NCBI GenBank assembly: GCA_028866895.1
Contig: JAGWHF010000005.1
Span: 110,807-174,806, forward strand
Origin: Nitrososphaerota archaeon
GTDB lineage: Archaea; Thermoproteota; Nitrososphaeria; Nitrososphaerales; Nitrosopumilaceae
DNA: 64,000 nt
Direction: 5' to 3'
The notes below the pieces were generated by a model that ran no database searches, was not told the origin of the DNA, and saw only the letters and a program-made list of their open reading frames with translations. A program made the position numbers and the translations under genes. This document shows positions 8,486 to 15,612 of this stretch, in pieces; the stretch's first letter is position 1; each line of letters begins with the position of its first letter.

Positions 8486-8806
8486 ATGTCTGGAACCAGC
8501 TCATATCGGGACAGAATATACATAATAAAGGACATCATACTCATGTTGGTCCAGTATGGCGAGCTCAACCAGACAGCCCTTGTGAGCTTTTGCGGCCTCA
8601 ATCTCAAAAAGCACAAGCCCATACTCGATGATTTGGAATCAAACGGCCTGATTTCAAGCACTGAAAGACAGCTTGGAAAAAGAACGATAACCATTTACAC
8701 ATGTGCCCCGAAGGGACTGGAATTTTGTAGGACCATTTTGGAGCCGTATGAAAAGTTATTTCCGCGCAAAAAAGGCGCTATCGAGTCCGGTGGAACCGGG
8801 TCCTAG
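8486..8806 (+). CDS. Winged-helix DNA-binding protein
   Basis: A 106-residue protein with a single winged-helix fold: the helix-turn-helix lies around ELNQTALVSFCGLNLKKHKPILDDLESNGLI and the wing around RTITIYTCAPKG. This arrangement is common among small archaeal transcription factors. The open frame extends to TTG 8471, but a TATA-like box (ATTATATTTA, 8454-8463) centred 28 bases before ATG 8486 makes that ATG the likely leaderless start. The last four bases overlap the convergent membrane-protein gene. Its target is unknown. Confidence 0.72.
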   Translation: MSGTSSYRDRIYIIKDIILMLVQYGELNQTALVSFCGLNLKKHKPILDDLESNGLISSTERQLGKRTITIYTCAPKGLEFCRTILEPYEKLFPRKKGAIESGGTGS

Positions 8807-9186
8807 TCCTGTTCTAACCCGTAGTCGGAGGCAATTCTCTTGTCAATCTCGTCTTTTTGCTTCAGATATTCATCATATTTTTGATCCCAAGATTTTAGCA
8901 TAACATACTGCCTTACACCAGTCGCTATCCACACTACCGAGATTGATATGATGACGCCAAGAAGGATCCCAAGAATCGTCCCAAACTCATGCTCATTTTG
9001 CAACAGGTCATAAAATTTTGGATGGGTTAGGAGGAATATGGAGAGGCCCGTTGCAAGCGGCGCAAGTATCAGTGCAGAAACGGAAACGCTAAGAAGTATC
9101 CTCCTGATTTCGAGCATTCTCTGGATAAAACTGTCCATAAGATCAAGGACGCCAGTCCTTGAAAGGTCATCGTTCCTACCGTCCAC
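8803..9186 (-). CDS. Two-helix membrane protein, function unknown
   Basis: A 127-residue protein with two predicted membrane helices (about 33-53 and 68-88) and a charged C-terminal tail (KSWDQKYDEYLKQKDEIDKR) likely to be helical. It starts at GTG 9186 and its stop overlaps the convergent winged-helix gene by four bases. It lies 57 bases downstream of the cupredoxin-like gene on the same strand. No family is recognised. Confidence 0.68.
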   Translation of the reverse strand: MDGRNDDLSRTGVLDLMDSFIQRMLEIRRILLSVSVSALILAPLATGLSIFLLTHPKFYDLLQNEHEFGTILGILLGVIISISVVWIATGVRQYVMLKSWDQKYDEYLKQKDEIDKRIASDYGLEQD

Positions 9187-9243
9187 CCAGCCGGCCCCCC
9201 GTTTTGCCCCTTCCGGATGCTTCGCAAGAAAGGATCAATATCA

Positions 9244-9738
9244 TCATGGATCTACCGTAAGCGATCCCTTCATCTCAGGATGCAGGTTTGAATAGTATGA
9301 AAAAGTCCCCTCCTTGTTTGCCATGAAGTTTATTGTTTGAGCTTGGAAATACCCCAAGTTGTTGGTGTGGACTTTGAACTGATCTATATTGAGGTCCATC
9401 GGGGATTTTGTGTCCTTGTCCTCGTTGATGAAATGAAGGGATACCAACGAACCTTGCGGGACATGTATGGCCGCATCTGGCGTGGCTCCCGTCAGGCTTC
9501 CCTTCCCCTGCCTGGTAGATTCCTGTTCGTAAATGTAACCCCTGGTAGGATCATGTGTTCCTATGATGTAGATATTGGTAGGAGTCGCAAATACAGGGTG
9601 GTCCACGTTTACAGGCGTCGAAGAGTTTATCAGATAATATATGCCCGCCCCAGCCGCTGCTACTATTACCGCCACAAATAATATGGTTCCCCGTGAAATA
9701 GACAGGCGCTTTGCCTTGTTTTTCTGCTTTTTTCCCAC
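9244..9738 (-). CDS. Membrane-anchored cupredoxin-like protein lacking the type 1 copper Cys
   Basis: A 164-residue protein: a basic cytoplasmic start, one membrane anchor (about residues 16-36), then an extracellular beta-sandwich. The end has the cupredoxin ligand loop as TFSYYSNLHPEMKG. In blue copper proteins this loop reads YC..HP.M, with Cys, His and Met as ligands. Here the Cys position is Ser (codon TCA), while the His and Met are kept and an upstream candidate His lies in FKVHTNN. A normal type 1 site is therefore not possible. It may bind copper as a colourless His/Met site, for example in copper handling, or not at all. It starts at ATG 9738. Confidence 0.8.
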   Translation of the reverse strand: MGKKQKNKAKRLSISRGTILFVAVIVAAAGAGIYYLINSSTPVNVDHPVFATPTNIYIIGTHDPTRGYIYEQESTRQGKGSLTGATPDAAIHVPQGSLVSLHFINEDKDTKSPMDLNIDQFKVHTNNLGYFQAQTINFMANKEGTFSYYSNLHPEMKGSLTVDP

Positions 9739-9836
9739 TACGTGATAACAAACCTGTGCGTATATTTATGTTGAGATGAACATAGGTTCGTAAAGAATAT
9801 TATTCTGGTCTGCGCTACTTTACCGACGATACACCA

Positions 9837-11045
9837 ATGAGAAAGATAGAGATTGTTTTAATCGCCGTAATTCTCGTTCTTGCCGTTACCATAATAACCC
9901 AGTACACAGATGTCAAGAACCCGGGCGATCCCTCGCCGGCCCAAGTCCAAGGTACGCAGGGGATACAGGAGGCTGCCTTGGCCCAGCAGGAGGGCGCGGC
10001 CGGTCAGACGGGTGACGTCCAGCCTTTGACCCAGGACACAGTCCTGACAAGCCTCTTCAAACGAACCGAAGACTCGGTAGTCCAGATAACAAGCAAGGTT
10101 TCAACGACCGACAGCAGCATCATAATAAACGGCCAGCCACTTTCAAGCCAGTCCACAAGACTTGGGTCAGGATTTGTCTACGACAAAGAAGGGCGAATCA
10201 TAACCAACAATCATGTCGTAGAAGGGTCCAAGACAGTAAATGTTACCTTCATCGATGGCAACACATACACCGCCAAAGTGATAGGTACGGACCCAGACAA
10301 CGACATTGCTGTAATCCAGATAATAGACAATTTCTCGGACGAGAAGCTCGTGCCCTTGAGCTTGGGAAATTCCTCCCAACTTCAGCCAGGCCAGCAGATT
10401 GTTGCAATAGGCAATCCCTTTGGACTTAGCGACTCTATGACTACAGGTATTGTGAGCGCCTTGGCGCGCCTCATACCAAATGAGAATTCAAAGTTTTCCA
10501 TACCTGACGTAATACAGGTAGATGCCGCCATAAATCCCGGCAACTCGGGAGGACCCCTGCTGAACCTTCAAGGACAGGTAGTAGGCATGAACACTGCAAT
10601 CAAGACGAATACGGGCGACTTCTCGGGCATAGGCTTCGCAATCCCCTCCAATACACTAGCGAAGATAGTACCCGTACTCATCAAGACTGGAACCTACCAG
10701 CATCCATATCTGGGAATAGCAGGACGAACTCTTGACCCCGACATCGCACTTGCCAACGGGCTCCCGCGGAACTTCAAGGGAGTGATAGTAGAAAATGTCG
10801 TAAAGGGAGGGCCTGCAGACAAGGCAGGGATCGTGGCTGCGACTCTGGACAGCAACAACATACCTCATGGCGGGGACATCATCACGGCAATAGACGGACA
10901 CCAGATAAAGACAATTGATGACGTAATTGCATACTTGGATGATAAAAAGTCTGCAGGAGACAAGGTCACCCTCACAATCGACAGGCAGGGAAAAACGATC
11001 GAGGTGAATGTTACCCTTGGCGCAAGGCCTTCGACAACATCCTAG
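9837..11045 (+). CDS. HtrA/DegP-type serine protease with PDZ domain
   Basis: A 402-residue S1C protease with an N-terminal membrane anchor (residues 4-22) and a low-complexity Gln/Ala/Gly linker. The trypsin-like domain has the complete triad: His126 in TNNHVVEG, Asp156 in DPDNDIAVI and Ser237 in NPGNSGGP. One C-terminal PDZ domain (about 300-400) includes the HGGDIITAIDG segment. It should act outside the membrane in envelope protein quality control. It starts at ATG 9837. Its last 35 bases overlap the convergent glycosylase gene, an unusually long overlap of two conserved coding regions. Confidence 0.93.
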   Translation: MRKIEIVLIAVILVLAVTIITQYTDVKNPGDPSPAQVQGTQGIQEAALAQQEGAAGQTGDVQPLTQDTVLTSLFKRTEDSVVQITSKVSTTDSSIIINGQPLSSQSTRLGSGFVYDKEGRIITNNHVVEGSKTVNVTFIDGNTYTAKVIGTDPDNDIAVIQIIDNFSDEKLVPLSLGNSSQLQPGQQIVAIGNPFGLSDSMTTGIVSALARLIPNENSKFSIPDVIQVDAAINPGNSGGPLLNLQGQVVGMNTAIKTNTGDFSGIGFAIPSNTLAKIVPVLIKTGTYQHPYLGIAGRTLDPDIALANGLPRNFKGVIVENVVKGGPADKAGIVAATLDSNNIPHGGDIITAIDGHQIKTIDDVIAYLDDKKSAGDKVTLTIDRQGKTIEVNVTLGARPSTTS

Positions 11046-11616
11046 ATCCGCCGGAAGGCGTCATGCTGAAGTTCCACCTATTTTCAGCGGCCTTCCTTAT
11101 TCCTATCCTAGGCTTTGATTCCACCATCTCCCTATTCACAGGCACTCCTTCTGTGATGTAAAGGTCGGATTTTAGGGTAAGGTCCTCCTCATATTGCTTC
11201 TTCGTTATTTTCATTGCCTGGGTAAGCTTGGCCGGGCCGTTTGCAAGATTTTCGAGGATCTCAGTACCCCTTTGGTCCTTCATGAAGGTAATCCCCTCCG
11301 TTGGAATTATTGCCCTTATGAGCACTGCCCCGGCCTCAGAGTTCCTGTCTCTTGCCACGGCATTCACGCAGTAATGCATCCCGTATGTAAAATAGACGTA
11401 GGCCATGCCTACCTGACCGAACATGGCCCTGTTTCTTTCGGTTTGTCCCGCATAGGCGTGGCTTGCAGGATCTTCCCTGTGGCAATAGGCCTCCGTCTCG
11501 CATATGATTCCCGATAATACCAAGCCGTCCACTTTCCTCACTAGTTTCTTACCTAGAAGATCCATTGCGACTTCGACAGTGTTCCTCAAGTAGAAGGGAC
11601 GCGATATCGGATTCAT
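11011..11616 (-). CDS. 3-methyladenine DNA glycosylase, AAG/MPG family
   Basis: A 201-residue AAG-family glycosylase that removes alkylated and deaminated purines from DNA. The catalytic glutamate is E42 in ETEAY, and the downstream RNRAMFG and YVYFTYGMHYCVN segments form the nucleotide-flipping pocket. Length and order match the family. ATG 11616 overlaps the uracil-DNA glycosylase stop by four bases (ATGA), indicating translational coupling. The 3' end overlaps htrA by 35 bases. Confidence 0.93.
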   Translation of the reverse strand: MNPISRPFYLRNTVEVAMDLLGKKLVRKVDGLVLSGIICETEAYCHREDPASHAYAGQTERNRAMFGQVGMAYVYFTYGMHYCVNAVARDRNSEAGAVLIRAIIPTEGITFMKDQRGTEILENLANGPAKLTQAMKITKKQYEEDLTLKSDLYITEGVPVNREMVESKPRIGIRKAAENRWNFSMTPSGGSRMLSKALRQG

Positions 11617-12194
11617 TCACTGATCTGCACAGGAGTTCCCTTTTTTATCTTCTCAACTATTCCGTAAAGGCTCTTCAGATCATCCTTTAGAACCTGTCGC
11701 AGGTCCGGATTATACAGCACTGCCGCAGGATGAACTGTGACAAAATAAAGATGGTCCTCCCTCCTGATTAGTTTGCCACGATTTTTTGTGATCTCGCTAC
11801 CGTCCAAAAGGGAGCCAAAGGCGGTGTTTCCAAGAATACAGATCACCGTGGGTTTTATGATTCCAATCTCCTTCTGCAAGTATCCACTGCAAGAACTCAC
11901 CTCCTGCTTGCTCGGCCTCCTGTTGTTCGGCGGCCTGCATTTTACAACATTTGTTATGTAGACGTGTCTACGGGTAAATCCTGCATATTCCAGTGCCTCC
12001 GAAAGTATCTTCCCAGCAGCTCCGACAAACGGTGCTCCTTGCAGGTCCTCGTTGCGCCCCGGAGCTTCTCCAACAAAGATCACATCCGACTCCCAGTCCC
12101 CTTCGCCCGGGACAGCGTTTATCCTCGACCTTGACAGGTCGCAATTCATACAAGAAATAACAGAATTTTTGATCGAATCAATGGCGGACGACAT
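11613..12194 (-). CDS. Family 4 uracil-DNA glycosylase (4Fe-4S)
   Basis: A 193-residue UDGa enzyme that excises uracil from DNA. Motif A is GEAPGRNED at 42-50, and the second active-site motif is VHPAAVLYNP with His155. The four cluster-binding cysteines are Cys15, Cys18, Cys86 and Cys102, the typical spacing for this Fe-S family. It sits between tldD (one-base gap) and the AAG gene (ATGA overlap) in a three-gene operon, so two base-excision glycosylases are made together. Confidence 0.95.
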   Translation of the reverse strand: MSSAIDSIKNSVISCMNCDLSRSRINAVPGEGDWESDVIFVGEAPGRNEDLQGAPFVGAAGKILSEALEYAGFTRRHVYITNVVKCRPPNNRRPSKQEVSSCSGYLQKEIGIIKPTVICILGNTAFGSLLDGSEITKNRGKLIRREDHLYFVTVHPAAVLYNPDLRQVLKDDLKSLYGIVEKIKKGTPVQISE

Positions 12195-12195
12195 C

Positions 12196-13632
12196 TTACT
12201 GCCTCACACTCTTTACCGTAGCGATGCCACGTACGAAGGGCCCTCCGTTGCCCATCCTCATTATTTGCATTGGATCACCCTTGCCGCAATTCGTAATGGG
12301 TCGGACGGCAAAATCCTTACTTCTGGCATCAATTGAACGAAAAAATTCAGGCGCAGTGCCCATCACTATCACGTCTCTCACCATCCCCTTCAGCTCCCCC
12401 TTCTCAATTTTTTGGGCATATTGACATGAGATGCTCCAGTTATACCGCATCATGTCTATGGACGGTACCTTCATGTCGCAAATGAGATATCCTTCTCTTA
12501 CTTCTTTTATCATCTCCTCCGAATTCCAATTTCCAGGCCCTATGACGGTGCAAGCCATCCTTATCAGCGGCATGAAGGAATATCCTGCAGACCGCATCGA
12601 GGAATCCGGCTCCGTGCCAAAGACTGCAGCTGTTTCCCTGCTCTGCATGTGCCTGACAAGCACGCCCTCCTCAATGAGCGATTTTCTGGCAGCAGGCACG
12701 CCCTCATCATCATACTTGTAACTTCCAAGCGAGTTTCCAATGGTTGGATCGTCGTACACACTGAGTTCATCAGAACCGATTTTCTCACCCAACATTCCTG
12801 CCCACCATGAGCCTCCGGCCCATGCCATCTCCCTTCCCAAAACCCTGTCCCCTTCCGATGGATGGCCCAAGATCTCGTGAGTAAGGAGTGCAACAAAATC
12901 AGGGTTCATCACCACCACGGCCTTTTCCTCCGTTGCGGCCCTCGCCTCCACCAACTGGCCTGCCCTTTCCGACAATAAGGCCGATTTTGCCAAAATGTCG
13001 TTTTTGCCTAAGATCAACTCGAGGCCCCCGCGCCCTCCCTCCGTGGTGCTGGTGGTTTCTGAGATTCCCGACTCCCGTGCAGTAGATGACAGTTCAGCTA
13101 TCAGGTCATCATAATCCTGAGTTATTTTCGAGCCCTCACTATTTACATAATATTTGTGGAATACATCATGATGCATCCGGATTGATGACCTGACTATCCT
13201 CTTTCCCTCCCTTACGATCTTATCACAATCCGACCCCAGACTGACCATCTCCTCAATATGAGGCCTCTTTTGGGCCTTGTGGACAACCCTATCCTCCTGA
13301 GCCTTAACGTCTGCAAGGCTTACCTTATTTCGCTTTGTTTGAGAGCAGTAAAGCGCGTTCCTTGTTGCCTCGATTATCCCCTCCCTAATCGTATCAAAGG
13401 ATATGGGATGTGAGAAGGAACAAAACCCCCATGATCCCTCCGCCAGCACGCGTATTCCCAGTCCATCATCAAACCTCAAGGAGACGTTCTCGACCTGGCC
13501 GTTTTCGAGGACGAAACCGTTGCTTTCCACCACCTCGGCCCTGACATCACAGTAATGTGCGCCACTTTCAAGTGCGAATTGGACTGCCCTATCTGCAAGA
13601 TCTTCCAGCACATCAAGATCTCCAGTCTGCAA
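12196..13632 (-). CDS. tldD: TldD-family metalloprotease
   Basis: A 478-residue TldD/PmbA-family protein. The zinc motif HEILGH (His252, Glu253, His257) matches the HExxxH of E. coli TldD, and the third ligand candidate is the Cys in TNCGKGDP near residue 452. E. coli TldD works with TldE to trim peptides such as microcin B17 precursor and CcdA antidote. No tldE/pmbA paralogue lies next to this gene, so it may act alone or with a distant partner. It starts at TTG 13632 and is the first gene of the operon with the two DNA glycosylases. Confidence 0.92.
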   Translation of the reverse strand: MQTGDLDVLEDLADRAVQFALESGAHYCDVRAEVVESNGFVLENGQVENVSLRFDDGLGIRVLAEGSWGFCSFSHPISFDTIREGIIEATRNALYCSQTKRNKVSLADVKAQEDRVVHKAQKRPHIEEMVSLGSDCDKIVREGKRIVRSSIRMHHDVFHKYYVNSEGSKITQDYDDLIAELSSTARESGISETTSTTEGGRGGLELILGKNDILAKSALLSERAGQLVEARAATEEKAVVVMNPDFVALLTHEILGHPSEGDRVLGREMAWAGGSWWAGMLGEKIGSDELSVYDDPTIGNSLGSYKYDDEGVPAARKSLIEEGVLVRHMQSRETAAVFGTEPDSSMRSAGYSFMPLIRMACTVIGPGNWNSEEMIKEVREGYLICDMKVPSIDMMRYNWSISCQYAQKIEKGELKGMVRDVIVMGTAPEFFRSIDARSKDFAVRPITNCGKGDPMQIMRMGNGGPFVRGIATVKSVRQ

Positions 13633-13653
13633 CTATTTTATCTTATACCGGAT

Positions 13654-14685
13654 TCATCCCTTGTTGTTTTTCGGCAAGGTGAAGTAGAAGGTTGATCCTT
13701 TTTCAATCTCACTTTCCACCCAGATCCGCCCCCCGTGGGCTTCCACTATTCCCTTGCAGATTGAAAGACCCAAACCGCTTCCGCTAGACTCCCTAGTGGA
13801 AGATGTATCAACTTGATAGAATTTTTTGAATATTTTCTCCTTTGAATCCGCAGGTATTCCCTTCCCGTTATCCGCTACCGACACTGTCACCTCGTCAGGT
13901 CCCTCCGCTGCGGAAACTTCTATCATACCCGTCTTTGCGGAGGTGGCCTTTAACGCGTTCTTGACCAGATTTGTTATGACCTGAGTTATCCGGTCATCAT
14001 CATAGTTTGCATAGAGGTCTCGTTTTATGTTTTGGTTAAGCGATATGCTCTCACCTGCGGCAAGGGGTTGCATTACAACCATGGTATTTTCCGCTGTCTG
14101 GCGCAGATTGTGGCGAGATTTCTTAACCCTGAGCTGCCCAAGCTCCATCTTCTGAGCGTCCAGAAGGTCCGAAATCAGCTGTAGCAGGGATGACGCGCTC
14201 GACTTTATGACCTCTATCCTCTCCTTCTGGTTTTTATTGAGTGGTCCCAAGTGTTCCCCCAACAGTATATCCGAATATCCCTGAATTGGAACCAACGGAG
14301 TCTTGAGTTCGTGCGTAATCATCGCAAGAAATTCGTCTTTTGCAATCTCCACCTTCTTTGCCTCCTCCTCCTTCCTCTGAATCGTGCTTGAAAGCGAGTT
14401 TATGGATTTTGCAAGATCCCCCATCTCATCCTTTGAGGAAAACTCTATGCGTTCGCCGTAGATCCCGTTCTTGATCCTGTCTATAGCATCGTTCATGGTT
14501 TTTAGAGGATCAAGTGACCTTTTTATCGATAACAGGAAGGTTACAAACATCACAATGTCAAAAATCAGCAGCCCCTCCGCCACAACCAGATTTTCAGGCG
14601 AAATCAAAACCAGCAGGAGAAGGATTAATGTAGTGACGTCTATAATCACCCCAAGCATGACATATGTTTTCTGAGCAATCTTCAA
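13654..14685 (-). CDS. Membrane sensor histidine kinase
   Basis: A 343-residue kinase from TTG 14685: two membrane helices with a very short loop, a HAMP-like linker (SLDPLKTMNDAIDRIKNG), a HisKA dimerisation domain with the phospho-histidine in MITHELKTPL, and a HATPase domain with N box (NLVKNALKA), DNGKGIP, FKKFYQ and GSGLGLSI. The frame continues upstream to ATG 14946, but that part reads over the oppositely oriented HPt gene and lacks kinase-like sequence. A TATA-like element about 30 bases before TTG 14685 supports the shorter form. With HPt and receiver genes adjacent it likely forms one phosphorelay. Confidence 0.9.
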   Translation of the reverse strand: MKIAQKTYVMLGVIIDVTTLILLLLVLISPENLVVAEGLLIFDIVMFVTFLLSIKRSLDPLKTMNDAIDRIKNGIYGERIEFSSKDEMGDLAKSINSLSSTIQRKEEEAKKVEIAKDEFLAMITHELKTPLVPIQGYSDILLGEHLGPLNKNQKERIEVIKSSASSLLQLISDLLDAQKMELGQLRVKKSRHNLRQTAENTMVVMQPLAAGESISLNQNIKRDLYANYDDDRITQVITNLVKNALKATSAKTGMIEVSAAEGPDEVTVSVADNGKGIPADSKEKIFKKFYQVDTSSTRESSGSGLGLSICKGIVEAHGGRIWVESEIEKGSTFYFTLPKNNKG

Positions 14686-14750
14686 TTCGATAGGAACACA
14701 AGAGATAATCCTATAAAAGCTTGTATAACATACGTGTTTTAACAAATCAA
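14686..14750. promoter_or_regulatory. Divergent promoter between histidine kinase and HPt genes
   Basis: This 65-base gap holds TATA-like boxes for both directions: TTGTATAACATA (about 14721-14732) some 24 bases before HPt ATG 14751, and CTTTTATAGG on the minus strand (about 14709-14718) some 28 bases before kinase TTG 14685. The shared promoter implies coordinated expression of kinase and phosphotransfer protein. Confidence 0.6.
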
Positions 14751-15119
14751 ATGGCGGACGAGTTTCAAAGAGTTGCCACGCAGGAGATTTCTTCCGAGCT
14801 TGAAAAATTACAGATTGCGTTAGGACAACGCAAGAAGGACAATGACGTCTTGAAAAATTCAGATGAGATAAAGGAACCCCTGCACAAAATAAAGGGGCTT
14901 GCCCCCATGATGGGAAAGGAAGATCTCGGCGACATGGCAAGTACATGCGAGGCCATAATAGCGCAATTTTCTAAAGGCGGCATCAATTCCGACTGCATCA
15001 ATTTTTTGGAAGACGCCTCAATTCAGATGACAAGGTCATTCCTCGGTACCGACATTGACTGCATGACTAAATTTAGGAGCTTGGTCCTCGCCAAGTTTCC
15101 CGGCCTGCAAGGCATCTGA
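14751..15119 (+). CDS. Stand-alone HPt phosphotransfer protein
   Basis: A 122-residue all-helical protein with the HPt motif LHKIKGLAPMMG; His45 is the predicted phospho-acceptor. A second helix pair follows, as expected for the four-helix bundle, and no kinase domain is attached. The open frame reaches TTG 14721, but ATG 14751 has the better TATA spacing and the HPt fold begins just after it. It lies between the divergent histidine kinase and the co-directional receiver protein, consistent with a relay. Confidence 0.82.
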   Translation: MADEFQRVATQEISSELEKLQIALGQRKKDNDVLKNSDEIKEPLHKIKGLAPMMGKEDLGDMASTCEAIIAQFSKGGINSDCINFLEDASIQMTRSFLGTDIDCMTKFRSLVLAKFPGLQGI

Positions 15120-15161
15120 AGTTCGTTTGGGCTTAAATAACCAGCACGGGATGCCTAAAGG

Positions 15162-15533
15162 ATGGCCAGAATCATGATTGCAGACGATTCAGAATCAATA
15201 AGAATGGTACTGCGGGACATCCTGTCCATAGGTGCGCACGAATGCACAGCGGAAGCATCAAACGGATTTGAAGCGATAGAGCAATTTAAGAAGACTTTTC
15301 CAGACATCGTTCTTTTGGACATGGCAATGCCAAAGATGGACGGTCTTGACGTCCTAAAACAGATGATGTCCATCAGGCCAGCGGTCAGAGTAATAATGAT
15401 CACCGCATCAGACGACCAAAACACCATACGGGATTGCATAAAGGAAGGCGCCTCGGCATACATATTGAAACCGTTCAACTTTCAGGATGTCCTGAACAAG
15501 ATAAACGAGGTCCTAAGCCTGCGAGGTGCCTGA
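15162..15533 (+). CDS. CheY-like single-domain response regulator
   Basis: A 123-residue receiver domain without an output domain. The acidic pocket is Asp8/Asp9, the phosphorylation site Asp53 (LLDMAMP), the switch Thr81 (MITAS) and the conserved lysine is in ILKPF near 103. A TATA-like box (GCTTAAATAA, 15131-15140) is centred about 26 bases before ATG 15162. It probably receives phosphate from the neighbouring HPt protein. The output target is unknown, and no chemotaxis or archaellum genes are in the window. Confidence 0.93.
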   Translation: MARIMIADDSESIRMVLRDILSIGAHECTAEASNGFEAIEQFKKTFPDIVLLDMAMPKMDGLDVLKQMMSIRPAVRVIMITASDDQNTIRDCIKEGASAYILKPFNFQDVLNKINEVLSLRGA

Positions 15534-15612
15534 ATTTTCAGCCGCCAAAATCGGCCAAACCGTCCATCCTTGAACGCACTTATGATTTATAGGTGCAAGA
15601 GGGCCAGTTGAC

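Noticed and set aside
14686..14946. N-terminal extension of the histidine kinase frame
   Set aside because: It runs antisense through the HPt gene, has no membrane or kinase features, and the TATA-like box supports TTG 14685.
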